DNA of 64,000 nucleotides from Prochlorococcus sp. AG-402-K14 (GCA_003216815.1 QCIG01000002.1:50676-114675); one strand, 5' to 3'. Counted from the first letter of the stretch, positions 44,662-54,505 are shown. Program-made: numbers and translations. The notes: a model not told the origin generated them from the letters alone.

Positions 44662-46629
44662 TCAGCCAAAGACAGTTGGCTCAGGAAAAAGCGATTTATA
44701 CTCGGCTGATTCAGTGAAACCAAGAAGAACTTCATATCCAGTTTCAGCTCCACTATTGAGTTGACCTGTCCAATAATTCATGCCAATAGAATCAGGCTCT
44801 CTATCAAGAACTTCTTCGTATAGATTAGATATGAATGTTTGATGATCTATATCTAATAAATAGTCGTTATCTAATGTTTCTGATGAGAATGGGTTAATCT
44901 CATTGTCAGCGACTTTGAAAGTATTGGCAGCATGAATATTAGTTTCTATGCCAGTGATAATATCTACGTTCGATTTACTAGAATCAATTGCAAGCTTGTA
45001 ATTATATGAAGCAGATAACCTACTGAATTTAGCAATACTATTCTCAATTCCCCATGAGGTATGTGCATTGTATAAATCTATTCCTGATATATAGTTTTTA
45101 GCTTCTGTGAGATTATTACCTGTAATCCAGGGATTTGTTGATTGAGCTTGATAAGCAAGTATTGAGGATGTACTTTCCCTTATCTTTGCTGTATAAGCAA
45201 CAGCAGCATTAGTTTTATTTGTAAGTGTAGTTTTATCGTTTGAACTTCCAGAATTATTTTCAGCAGCCCAAACAAGGTCATTGGCAATAGATGCAAGCTG
45301 TAAGACACCATTTCGAATTTGTTTAGCCCAATAAGTTAGACCAGCTATATCTGCTTCTCGACTGAATAAATTTAAGTAGATTTGATTGACCTGTGCCTCT
45401 ACAGAAAGATCACTGTTTACATTATTAAATTCAGGCTGTAAATACATATTTGCTGCAAAGGCACTTCTGCTGATCCCCTTGTTAGTCCAATAATCTAGAC
45501 CTATTGGATCGGAGGGACGACTAAAATAAGCGATAAAAAGTTGTTGTAATTCTATGGAAGTTGCAGGTCGTCCTGATGGCGAAGTTTCATTTAAATCATT
45601 AACTGAAAGGGTAAAAGATTTCTCAAAACTATTGTTACCGCTATCGGTGGTTTTTATTCGAATAGTGTATGAAGATTTTAACTCATAATCGGGAGAAGAA
45701 TTAATTTTTAAGGATGATCCATTAATCGTAAAATAACTATTATCAGTATCACCTACTCCGCTAACTAAAGTATATGTAAATGTATCATTTACATCTACAT
45801 CAGTTGTACTGAGTGTCGCTATTGAGGTGTTTGCCTGAATATTTTCATTAAAATTTGTACTTGAAAGACTAATAGAAGTAGGCGTATTTTCGGTTTCAAC
45901 TCCCCATATTGATTGTAGTGCTGCTATGTCTGCAGGTCGCCATGATGGTGCTTTAGCATAGCTCAGATTTTCATTGTAAATAAAGTTGTAAGACATAACA
46001 GTGTCATCAGTGTCATGCCAGTCCCCATTTGGATCGTCTACTCCATTTAATTGAGGATGAGAGAGTCCAATAGCATGTCCAATCTCATGAATCAGAGTCA
46101 TTGCATCGTCATCTTTTAGTGAGCCATAAGGTAATTCCCAATCAGCTATATTTTCATAGACTATTGAATAATTAGATGTCTTCTCCCAAAATATGTCTAC
46201 GTTTGAATCAGTTAAATCACCAGTATGAGCATACCCCGTGTATCCCTCGGACCAGTCTCCAATATAATAAATATCAATATTAGATTCAGATTTTGAATAT
46301 GTACGATAGAAATCAAGTTCTATATAAGGATCAATACTTTTAAAAACATTTTCTATGAATTTTTGTTCGCCTATCTCATGAGGTTCGGTAGACTCATAAG
46401 GTCCCCATAGATCGGGAAATTTTACCCCATAAGAATCATCAATATAATAATAAATATTCTCTTTCCCAGCAAATTCAGATTCAATTGCATTAGTAACTTC
46501 TCCTATTAAATCTGAACTTTGAAATGTCTTACTATTCGCGCTTATTTCTAAGTTTGGGTTTTTATTAAGTTGAAGGATTTTTGAAAGATCAGTTTCAAAA
46601 CCTGATTGCTGGTCACATATAAAGCACAT
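44662..46629 (-). CDS. M10-type metalloprotease with cadherin-like repeat and C-terminal DUF4214 domains
   Basis: LIHEIGHAIGLSHP (HExxHxxGxxH), FTYTLVSGVGDTDNSYFTINGSSLK, LFIAYFSRPSDPIGLDYW, VLDREPDSIGMNYWTGQLNSGAETGYEVLLGFTESAEY. Confidence 0.85.
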   Translation of the reverse strand: MCFICDQQSGFETDLSKILQLNKNPNLEISANSKTFQSSDLIGEVTNAIESEFAGKENIYYYIDDSYGVKFPDLWGPYESTEPHEIGEQKFIENVFKSIDPYIELDFYRTYSKSESNIDIYYIGDWSEGYTGYAHTGDLTDSNVDIFWEKTSNYSIVYENIADWELPYGSLKDDDAMTLIHEIGHAIGLSHPQLNGVDDPNGDWHDTDDTVMSYNFIYNENLSYAKAPSWRPADIAALQSIWGVETENTPTSISLSSTNFNENIQANTSIATLSTTDVDVNDTFTYTLVSGVGDTDNSYFTINGSSLKINSSPDYELKSSYTIRIKTTDSGNNSFEKSFTLSVNDLNETSPSGRPATSIELQQLFIAYFSRPSDPIGLDYWTNKGISRSAFAANMYLQPEFNNVNSDLSVEAQVNQIYLNLFSREADIAGLTYWAKQIRNGVLQLASIANDLVWAAENNSGSSNDKTTLTNKTNAAVAYTAKIRESTSSILAYQAQSTNPWITGNNLTEAKNYISGIDLYNAHTSWGIENSIAKFSRLSASYNYKLAIDSSKSNVDIITGIETNIHAANTFKVADNEINPFSSETLDNDYLLDIDHQTFISNLYEEVLDREPDSIGMNYWTGQLNSGAETGYEVLLGFTESAEYKSLFPEPTVFG

Positions 46630-46754
46630 ACGACTTCTCTAAACTCATTAATCTCATCGATAAGCCACAGGTTGTTTCGATCTGATAGCTAGAGTATCTA
46701 TTATATCTAGCTCTATGATTTTTTTTCTGAAATCCGAAATAAATGTTTTAAGTG

Positions 46755-46952
46755 AGACTCAGTCTGTCTTAAAACGCTCTTCTAACTTGTTCTAACAAAT
46801 TGGCGATTTGGTCTAACACGGATTTTTGCTTGTAATCAGTTGGTGTGACTTATCTGAATGGAGTTTTTATTCAACGTATAAGCGTCCAGTCATGGCAAGG
46901 GTTTTCAGCGATTTTTATAGCTATTCTAACTTTATTCTAACTTTATTCTAAC
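46755..46952 (+). repeat. R2: intergenic copy of the ychF-end repeat
   Basis: Core 21/21 identical at 46860-46880; GTCTAAC at 46811 (core -49); TTCTAAC at 46924, 46935, 46946 (11-bp spacing). Confidence 0.9.
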
Positions 46953-47169
46953 TTCTGAATTATTTTAGAAATCTTTTTTAGTTATTTTTCCTCTAAACAT
47001 GCATAACCTTAAGTTCGTTCGATGCTTGAGATTTATGAGGAAATAATAGAAGATCATGCAAGAACTGTATTTTAATATACTTAAATCATAAACTGGAGAT
47101 ATTTAAATTCTTTTTTGTATTTTTAGCTACCTGAATAATTGCTGGCTTGATTCATATTTAATTAACTAA

Positions 47170-48615
47170 TTGGAGGTTGATATGTTTACAGATTATCAAC
47201 CAAAAAAGGGATATGATGAATATTTTACATCTGAAGATTTTTCTCCTAGAACATCCCTTGAGCCTCTTCTTTCGTCTTTAAAAAAGATAGGTTTAGACCA
47301 GTTAAATGTAAGTCATGAAATTGCAAGAAAATTACTTCTACGTCATGGAGCAACTTTTCGTCTTAACGACTCCGGTAATAAAGGTTCTGAAAGGATTCTT
47401 CCTTTTGATCCTTTGCCGAGAGTAATTGGTGCCTCTGAGTGGTTAGAGCTAGAAAAAGGACTTGTACAGAGACTTGAAGCAATAGATTTATTTTTATCTG
47501 ATGTTTATGGTAAACAGCAAATAATAAAAGATCGGATTATCCCAAGAGAATTTATAGAGAGTTCTGATGGTTGGCGGCCACAAATGCAGGGATTTGTATT
47601 GCCATTAGGTAAATGGTGCCATGTGTCTGGATTGGATTTAATTAGGGATGGAAAAGGAGACTGGCTCGTTCTTGAGGACAATCTTCGGTGCCCTTCAGGA
47701 GTTGCATATTTCTTGGAGAATAGATTAGTTATGAAAAGAATTTTTCCTAGCCTTTTTGCTGGCAGGATTGTTAGACCTATTGATGATTACCCATCATATT
47801 TATTGAAATCACTTCAGGAATTGGCAGTTTGGACTGACAATCCAAAAGTTGTTTTATTGACTCCTGGAGTTTTTAATAGCGCATATTTTGAACATAGTTA
47901 TTTAGCTCAACAGATGGGAGTTCAATTAGTTGAAGGAAGTGATTTAGTTTGTCAGAATGATAATGTTTATTTGAGAACCACCTCAGGGATAAAAAAAATT
48001 GATGTTATTTATCGTCGAATAGATGATGATTTTTTAGATCCTAAATTCTTTAGAAAAGATTCAATGCTTGGAGTCCCAGGTCTTCTTGATGTGATGAGTA
48101 AGGGTAGAGTTGCTGTTGCAAATGCTCCTGGCACAGGATTAGCAGATGATAAATTAATTTATACTTTTGTACCAGATATGATTAGATATTATTTAAAAGA
48201 GGAACCTATAATAAATAATGTTAAAACATATGTATGCGCAAAGGAAAAAGATCTTAATTATGTACTTGAGAACCTCAATTACTTAGTTGTTAAAAGTGTT
48301 TCTGAAGCTGGCGGCTATGGAATGTTAATAGGTCCACATTCTTCTCAAATAGATATTGATAAATTTTCAGCAAAAATCAAAGCTAATCCAAGAAATTATA
48401 TAGCTCAACCAACTCTAGATTTGTCTACGGTCCCATCACTTAGTGATGGTGAAGTATACCCATGTCATGTTGATTTAAGACCATATGTTCTTAGGGGAAA
48501 GGATACTTGGGTAAGTCCTGGAGGTCTCACAAGGGTTGCTTTAAAACGAGATTCTTTGATTGTTAATTCTTCTCAAGGTGGAGGGTGTAAAGACACTTGG
48601 GTGGTAAGCCAATAA
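47170..48615 (+). CDS. circularly permuted ATP-grasp protein (DUF404/DUF407 type)
   Basis: LVLEDNLRCPSGVAYFLENR, VVLLTPGVFNSAYFEH, VKSVSEAGGYGMLIGP. Confidence 0.9.
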   Translation: MEVDMFTDYQPKKGYDEYFTSEDFSPRTSLEPLLSSLKKIGLDQLNVSHEIARKLLLRHGATFRLNDSGNKGSERILPFDPLPRVIGASEWLELEKGLVQRLEAIDLFLSDVYGKQQIIKDRIIPREFIESSDGWRPQMQGFVLPLGKWCHVSGLDLIRDGKGDWLVLEDNLRCPSGVAYFLENRLVMKRIFPSLFAGRIVRPIDDYPSYLLKSLQELAVWTDNPKVVLLTPGVFNSAYFEHSYLAQQMGVQLVEGSDLVCQNDNVYLRTTSGIKKIDVIYRRIDDDFLDPKFFRKDSMLGVPGLLDVMSKGRVAVANAPGTGLADDKLIYTFVPDMIRYYLKEEPIINNVKTYVCAKEKDLNYVLENLNYLVVKSVSEAGGYGMLIGPHSSQIDIDKFSAKIKANPRNYIAQPTLDLSTVPSLSDGEVYPCHVDLRPYVLRGKDTWVSPGGLTRVALKRDSLIVNSSQGGGCKDTWVVSQ

Positions 48616-48620
48616 TATAA

Positions 48621-49595
48621 ATGTTACTTAGTAGAGTTGCTGAATCACTTTATTGGATTAATAGATATTTAGAACGTGCAGAGAATATTTCTAGATTTGT
48701 TGAAGTTAGTGAGTCTATGGCTCTAGATTGTCCGCCTGGTAGTGCTGAACCATGGTTGCCTTTAATAGATGCTAGTGGTGATAGAAACGAATTCGATAAG
48801 AGTTATAAGAATAAAACTTCAAGCGATGTAATAAGTTTTCTTATTAAAGATAGAGAGAATCCAAATAGCATTGTTAGTTGTATTTATATGGCAAGAGAAA
48901 ATGCTCGCCAAATAAGAGATGTTATTACTTCTGAGATGTGGGAACAAATAAATAGTTTGTTTTGGAGTATTCAGGAGGGTGAGGTCATTTGGCATCAACC
49001 TGCTCAAGAACAATTATTCGAAATAAGAAGAAGTTGCCAGTTATTTTATGGAGTTACAGATGCTACTTTTAGTCATGATATTGCATGGCATTTTAGTAAA
49101 TTAGGAAGGTTGATTGAGAGAGCGGATAAAACTTCTAGAATATTAGATGTAAAATATTTTTTGCTTTTACCAAATCTAAATGAGCTTGGTGGAGCGTTAG
49201 ATGAGCTGCAATGGATTTCTTTATTACGCTCAGCGGGAGCTTATCAAATGTTTAGAAGATCTGAACAAGGATCAATAACTCCTAATGCAATCGCAAGTTT
49301 TTTACTATTAGATCCTATTTTCCCAAGATCTGTGAGATTTTGTCTTGAGGGTATTAAAGAATCTTTAGGTAAGATTCAAAATTCACCTGTTTCTGAGAAG
49401 CCAAATGATCTGGAATGTTTAATAGGTTTATTACTATCAAAATGGAGTTTTGTAAGAATAGATCACTTAATTAAAAATGGTTTGCATGAGGCTATTGATA
49501 GTCTTCAAATTGATTTAAATAAATTAAATGATCTTATACATAGCTTTTATTTTATAAACGAAAAGGGATTTGATTTTGATTCTTTACAAGAATGA
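48621..49595 (+). CDS. alpha-E domain protein (DUF403)
   Basis: MLLSRVAESLYWINRYLERAENISRFVEV. Confidence 0.92.
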   Translation: MLLSRVAESLYWINRYLERAENISRFVEVSESMALDCPPGSAEPWLPLIDASGDRNEFDKSYKNKTSSDVISFLIKDRENPNSIVSCIYMARENARQIRDVITSEMWEQINSLFWSIQEGEVIWHQPAQEQLFEIRRSCQLFYGVTDATFSHDIAWHFSKLGRLIERADKTSRILDVKYFLLLPNLNELGGALDELQWISLLRSAGAYQMFRRSEQGSITPNAIASFLLLDPIFPRSVRFCLEGIKESLGKIQNSPVSEKPNDLECLIGLLLSKWSFVRIDHLIKNGLHEAIDSLQIDLNKLNDLIHSFYFINEKGFDFDSLQE

Positions 49596-50440
49596 AAAAG
49601 AAAATAATTCACAAACTATTTTATTCTTATGAAGAGCCCGTCTCTCTTAGCGAGCATTTGATTTGTATGAAACCCAGGTCTGGCGGCTTCCAGAAGTTAA
49701 ATTATTTTGATCTTGAAATTAATCCCTATCCCCATTCAATATTTCCTTTGATCTCTGCTAATGGAGATGATATTTTTAAAGTATTTTTTAAAGAACCTAC
49801 TGATTCTCTTCTTATTAAGACAGAAAGTGAAATTGAGACACAGATTCATCCAGATTTATATCAATTAAAAAATTATAATGATCTAAGTTTACCTATGAAA
49901 ATAGAAGGAGAAAATAGCTCATTGAATGGATTTATTCAAGGTTGGTTCCTTAATGGACAACATGATCCAGCAGCTATTCAAATTGCTCAAGAGGCATTGG
50001 TAGGGATCGAAAATAATGTATTGGACTTTTTATATCAATTAATCGCTCTAATAAAAGATAGAGTTAAATATACACCTAGACATATTGGACCGGCATGGAC
50101 TGCAGGAAGAACTCTTAGAGAAAGAGTTGGTTCTTGCAGGGATTTGGCGATTTTGTTAATGGAGACTTGTCGATGCGTTGGCATACCTAGTCGTTTCGTT
50201 AGCGGGTATCAATTTATGGACCAACCCCCAGAAAAATATGAACTTCATGCATGGACTGAGATTTTTATACCTGGTTTTGGATGGAGAGGATTTGATCCAA
50301 GCGGTTGTGGTTTGATTAATAGTAAATATATAACCCTAGCCTCTTCTTCTAAGTCTGAACTTGTAGCTCCAGTAAGAGGAAGTTTTACTGGTGCTCCTGA
50401 CTTGAAAAGTGAATTACAGTGGAATATTGAAATTATCTGA
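49592..50440 (+). CDS. transglutaminase-like cysteine protease-fold protein
   Basis: LRERVGSCRDLAILLMETCRCVGIPSRFVSGY...ELHAWTEIFIPGFGWRGFDPSG. Confidence 0.92.
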   Translation: MKKKIIHKLFYSYEEPVSLSEHLICMKPRSGGFQKLNYFDLEINPYPHSIFPLISANGDDIFKVFFKEPTDSLLIKTESEIETQIHPDLYQLKNYNDLSLPMKIEGENSSLNGFIQGWFLNGQHDPAAIQIAQEALVGIENNVLDFLYQLIALIKDRVKYTPRHIGPAWTAGRTLRERVGSCRDLAILLMETCRCVGIPSRFVSGYQFMDQPPEKYELHAWTEIFIPGFGWRGFDPSGCGLINSKYITLASSSKSELVAPVRGSFTGAPDLKSELQWNIEII

Positions 50441-50529
50441 ATTGTATGGAAATTATGAATGGACTCACTTATTGATAAATCTTCGATCAGTCTTTCTCGT
50501 TTCTGCCTCCTTCTTGATAGTTATATCTG

Positions 50530-50694
50530 TTCTAACTTCGTTCTAGTCTTCTAACTTACGTCTAACCGCGATTTTTGCTCGTAATCGACTGGTATGACTG
50601 GACGTGATGGAGTTTTTATTCAACGTATAAGCGTCCAGTCATAGCAGGGGTTCTCAAAGGTTAGAAGAGGTGCTATTCAAACCTTTGTTCTAAC
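50530..50694 (+). repeat. R3: intergenic copy of the ychF-end repeat with perfect 12-bp inverted repeat
   Basis: Core 21/21 at 50609-50629; TATGACTGGACG 50593-50604 / CGTCCAGTCATA 50632-50643; GTCTAAC at 50560 (core -49); TTCTAAC at 50530, 50549 and 50688. Confidence 0.92.
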
Positions 50695-50899
50695 TTTTGA
50701 ATCTCTAATACTTTTAAAATAAAAAGATTGAGAAAGAATATAGCTATTGAAATTTGTTTGAAGACATTATGGAATTGATTGTGTTAAACCAAAAAAGAGA
50801 AAACATCACATAACAATTTTTGGAACTCCTTGTGGAAAGTTAAGGAATCTATATTATTTTGGTAACTTAGTATTTTGACCATATTCAAGATCAAAAGAT

Positions 50900-52711
50900 A
50901 TGAAAGGTTTTGGGAATAGACAAAGCAATAGGAAGAAAATAACAAGTTCCAATCTTCAAAAAGAAATTAATAAGATTAGTAATATTTCCAATGAGCAATT
51001 AGTTTTAAAGGCACTAAAGTATCATTCCGATGGTGACTTATTAAATGCTGAAAGACAATATAAGTTATGCCTAAGACAAGGTTCTAATGATCCTAGAGTC
51101 TTATCTAATTATGGCTTGATCTGTAAAGAAGCAGGTAGATTTGATGAAGCGATAAAACTATGGACGAAATCAACTCGATTGTATCCAGTAAATCCAAGAC
51201 CATATTTCAATCTTGCAAATTTGTTAATAGATATACGAAGATTTAAAGAAGCTGAAAAGTTCATAAAAGAAGGGATTAGTCTTAATCCTAATGAAGCAAA
51301 AATGCATTATAATTTAGGCATAATATTAAGAAATAATAGGAAATATAAAGAAGCAATTTTATCATTTAATAAAGCAATTCAGCTTAAACCTGAATTCACC
51401 GAAGCTCATTCCAATCTGGCTGAAGCTTTTCTTGAAATTGGCGATATAAAAGATGCAAAAAAATCTATTATAAAAGCCATTAAAATTGACCCTAAAGATG
51501 CCAATTTGTATTTAAATTTTAGTAAAATATTAAAAGAAAATAGGGAATTAAAAGATGCAGAAATAAATATCAAAAAAGCAATTATATTGAATCCTAATTT
51601 CGCAGAGGCTCATTCTAATCTTGGTGCTAACTTTAGTCATTTGGGTAAATTAAAAGAAGCAGAATCATCTATTTGTAAAGCTATCGAATTGAATCCCAAT
51701 TACGCAAAAGCTTACTATTTGCTTTCTCTACTTAAATCATCTAATTATAAAAAAGAATTCAAAAATAAACTATTTTCTAAATCCATTTTAAATAAACAAA
51801 CAGAAAAAGATAAAATTGATATTTATTTTGCAAGATCAAATATTCTTCATATTGAAAGAGATTATAAATCAAGTGCTGTTAATCTTTTATTAGCTAATAA
51901 TTTAAAATTAGATCTCGCAGGATCTCAGCCAGAAGGATTAATAAATAAATCAAAAAAATTACTTTTTGAATCCGAAAAATTAGAAATATATGAAAAAGAT
52001 AATGAAAACTCTTTTTCAAGTATTTTTATTGTAGGAATGCCAAGAAGTGGATCAACATTATTAGAATCAATTCTTAGTATGAATGGTAATGTTAATGATT
52101 TGGGCGAAACTAATATCCTTGAAGAATCATATGAAGAGTCAAAAAAACTCGATGAAAGATTAACTCTAGCAGAAATATATAGGAATAAAATAAATGATTA
52201 TAAAAGTAAATTGAGTATATCCACCAACAAGTGGTTATATAACTATCAATATACAGGTATAATTAGCAGGCAGATACCTAAAGCAAAAATTATCCATTGT
52301 TTTCGAAATCCTTTAGATAACATTCTTTCTATTTATCGTGCACATTTTGAAGGGAATGAATATTCATCATCATTAGTTGATTGTGCAAGGGTTTATTTAG
52401 ATCAAGAAGAAGTAATGGCAGAATATAAAACTAGATTTCGATCTCAAATATATGATTTAAATTACGACTTATTAGTTAGCAATCCAAATCAAGAAATTAA
52501 ATCTTTGATTTCTTGGTTGGATTGGGAATGGGACGAGTGTTATTTGTCGCCTCATCTGAATCCGCGCTCAGTATCTACAGCAAGTAGCGTACAAGTTCGT
52601 ACTCCAATAAATTCAAAATCTATTGGCGGATGGAAAAACTATAGAGATATGCTTCATCCTGCTATTGAAATACTTTCTAAAACTGATAGATACAGAGAGT
52701 TGGATTGTTAA
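50900..52711 (+). CDS. TPR-repeat sulfotransferase
   Basis: N-terminal TPR array; IFIVGMPRSGSTLLESILS (PAPS loop), IIHCFRNPLDNILSIYR. Confidence 0.88.
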   Translation: MKGFGNRQSNRKKITSSNLQKEINKISNISNEQLVLKALKYHSDGDLLNAERQYKLCLRQGSNDPRVLSNYGLICKEAGRFDEAIKLWTKSTRLYPVNPRPYFNLANLLIDIRRFKEAEKFIKEGISLNPNEAKMHYNLGIILRNNRKYKEAILSFNKAIQLKPEFTEAHSNLAEAFLEIGDIKDAKKSIIKAIKIDPKDANLYLNFSKILKENRELKDAEINIKKAIILNPNFAEAHSNLGANFSHLGKLKEAESSICKAIELNPNYAKAYYLLSLLKSSNYKKEFKNKLFSKSILNKQTEKDKIDIYFARSNILHIERDYKSSAVNLLLANNLKLDLAGSQPEGLINKSKKLLFESEKLEIYEKDNENSFSSIFIVGMPRSGSTLLESILSMNGNVNDLGETNILEESYEESKKLDERLTLAEIYRNKINDYKSKLSISTNKWLYNYQYTGIISRQIPKAKIIHCFRNPLDNILSIYRAHFEGNEYSSSLVDCARVYLDQEEVMAEYKTRFRSQIYDLNYDLLVSNPNQEIKSLISWLDWEWDECYLSPHLNPRSVSTASSVQVRTPINSKSIGGWKNYRDMLHPAIEILSKTDRYRELDC

Positions 52712-52741
52712 ATCATCTGCAAAATAAGAAGGTTAGACCTG

Positions 52742-52896
52742 TTCTAACTTTGTTCTATCTCTTCTAACTTACGTCTAACCTTGATTTTCGCCTATAATCA
52801 ACTGGTATGACTGGATCCTAAGGAGTTTTTATTCAACGTATAGCAGTCAAGTCATAGCAAAGGGTTCTAAGTATCCTCAATAGAGTCTTGTCTAAC
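52742..52896 (+). repeat. R4: intergenic copy of the ychF-end repeat
   Basis: Core 21/21 at 52822-52842; TTCTAAC 52742, 52762; GTCTAAC 52773 (core -49); GTCTAAC 52890 (+68). Confidence 0.9.
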
Positions 52897-52963
52897 TTTT
52901 TAGCCGTTTTCATGAAAGATGTCTCGTCTCGTTGCATTGCTTTGTCAGACTTTTAATGCTGAG

Positions 52964-53087
52964 ATTTAACCCTTAAATAACGCTGTAATCAATTCTTGGC
53001 CCCTGCCTGCTATGAGCTTTTGTTCGTTGTCTAGCAGGCTAGGCTTTCCGCGAGCTTCTCAACTTTGTCAAAAGGATCTTGCCTAAC
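52964..53087 (+). repeat. R5: degenerate copy of the repeat, in tandem with R4
   Basis: ATTTAAC 52964 (core -49), GTAATC 52985 (core -28), core-like TGAGCTTTTGTTCGTTGTCTA at 53013-53033 (14/21), inverted repeat GCCTGCT 53005-53011 / AGCAGGC 53033-53039, GCCTAAC 53081 (+68). Confidence 0.65.
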
Positions 53088-53128
53088 TTTTGAGTTGATG
53101 TATATGAGATTCTATTTATTTGTGATAA

Positions 53129-53815
53129 TTAATCAACAACACTAAATGAGTATCTTTTGTCTTTATCAATACAATTTTTTGGCATTGAATTAAAACTTAG
53201 TGTTAATCGTTCATCCCCCTTATTAGGGATTTCATATCCATGAGAATTATGACTTCTCCAAAGAAATACCTGACCTTCTTTAGCATTTATAGTAATAGAT
53301 TTTGAATTATAGAGATTATTGACGTCTGGATTTTTTGGTGTAGTTATATTTGGTGAGTTATATATTAAAACTCTATCATTTAAAAAATTTAATTGAGTAT
53401 GAATCTCATGATTAAAGTTTATAAAATAATTTCCGGAGATATATGAATTGCCGTGATAATGATAAGCCAGAGTTGAATTTTTGCTTGAATTATTTAACCA
53501 TGCATCGCTAATCACTATATCTTCGCAAATATGACCAATTGTTTTTATATATGTAAGGATCATTAATTTTAGGTCTTTTTTTAGATTTAAAAGTGTCTGA
53601 AATTGGTTGAAGATATTCTGATTATAACTATTACAAATATGTGTTGTATATTTTTCTGTTGGAAATTGTTGTCTTAATTCTTTTGGTGCTTGTCTTTCAA
53701 TTAATTGTGCAGACTTTTTATAATTTAAATGTTTTTCAACTGGTAAAGTAAATATTCCAATTGGTTCTGGATTTATGTTTAAGATTTTTAATGGATATGA
53801 TTGATTTTCTACCAT
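53129..53815 (-). CDS. putative 2OG-Fe(II) oxygenase family protein
   Basis: SDAWLNNSSKNSTLAYHYHGNSYISGNYFIN ... GQVFLWRSHNSHGYEIPNKGDERLTLSFN. Confidence 0.65.
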   Translation of the reverse strand: MVENQSYPLKILNINPEPIGIFTLPVEKHLNYKKSAQLIERQAPKELRQQFPTEKYTTHICNSYNQNIFNQFQTLLNLKKDLKLMILTYIKTIGHICEDIVISDAWLNNSSKNSTLAYHYHGNSYISGNYFINFNHEIHTQLNFLNDRVLIYNSPNITTPKNPDVNNLYNSKSITINAKEGQVFLWRSHNSHGYEIPNKGDERLTLSFNSMPKNCIDKDKRYSFSVVD

Positions 53816-54111
53816 TTTACAAAAGTTTTATTTTTGTCTTTTATATTATAACTAATATGATCTTAGTAATTAAATTATCATTGCTGATCCGTAGCTGAGG
53901 GAAATCATCCGTCATGTCAACGGGTTTTTGGAAAGGATTTCGACCTGTGACACAACTGTGATTCAATTTCTTAAGTTTGTGAAGTAATTATTTAAAAAGA
54001 ATTATCTATCAATTTCATCTTCAGTTGACTGATGCTTTAGTTGACTCAAAATTAAAAGATTGAAATGGAAAACGAAATCAGGAACATACGCTTCCTAAAC
54101 GTTCAGACATA

Positions 54112-54219
54112 GGAATTGGAGCAGGGGCTGATTAAACTCTTTATGACGTTGGCAGTGATAAGACTCACTTCTTAACGGTTGGTGATGTCACTAAATCCAA
54201 AGGGCGAGGCTTCGAGTAA
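54112..54219 (+). pseudogene. possible protein-coding remnant
   Basis: In-frame GIGAGAD*TLYDVGSDKTHFLTVGDVTKSKGRGFE* with internal stop in otherwise non-coding spacer. Confidence 0.25.
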
Positions 54220-54271
54220 CAATTCTTTCTGAGAGAATTTGGAGGATAGTCCGGTTAAGGGACTTATTCCT

Positions 54272-54435
54272 GTCTCAAGGTGTCTAGAAAACAGTCTAAC
54301 TTTTTGTTGTATGGCCTAACCCTGACTTCTGCTTGTAATCAATAGGTATGACTGAATGTATAGGAGTTTTTATGCAACGTCTGGAAAGTTATTTATAGCA
54401 AGGGCTTCCAAAGCCGGACTGATGTTTTGTCTAAT
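54272..54435 (+). repeat. R6: intergenic copy of the ychF-end repeat
   Basis: Core GGAGTTTTTATGCAACGTCTG at 54363 (18/21); GTCTAAC 54294, GCCTAAC 54314 (core -49); GTAATC 54335 (core -28); GTCTAAT 54429 (+66). Confidence 0.85.
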
Positions 54436-54505
54436 TAATTAGTCTGACTTCTTTAAATCATGAAATTGGTTTAAGACAAAAGTGTTTAATAAATTAAAAT
54501 ATTAA

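Noticed and set aside
46687-46712. AGCTAGA...TCTAGCT inverted repeat near 46.7 kb
   Set aside because: Short 7-bp arms without a T-tract or link to the repeat core; could be chance in AT-rich spacer.
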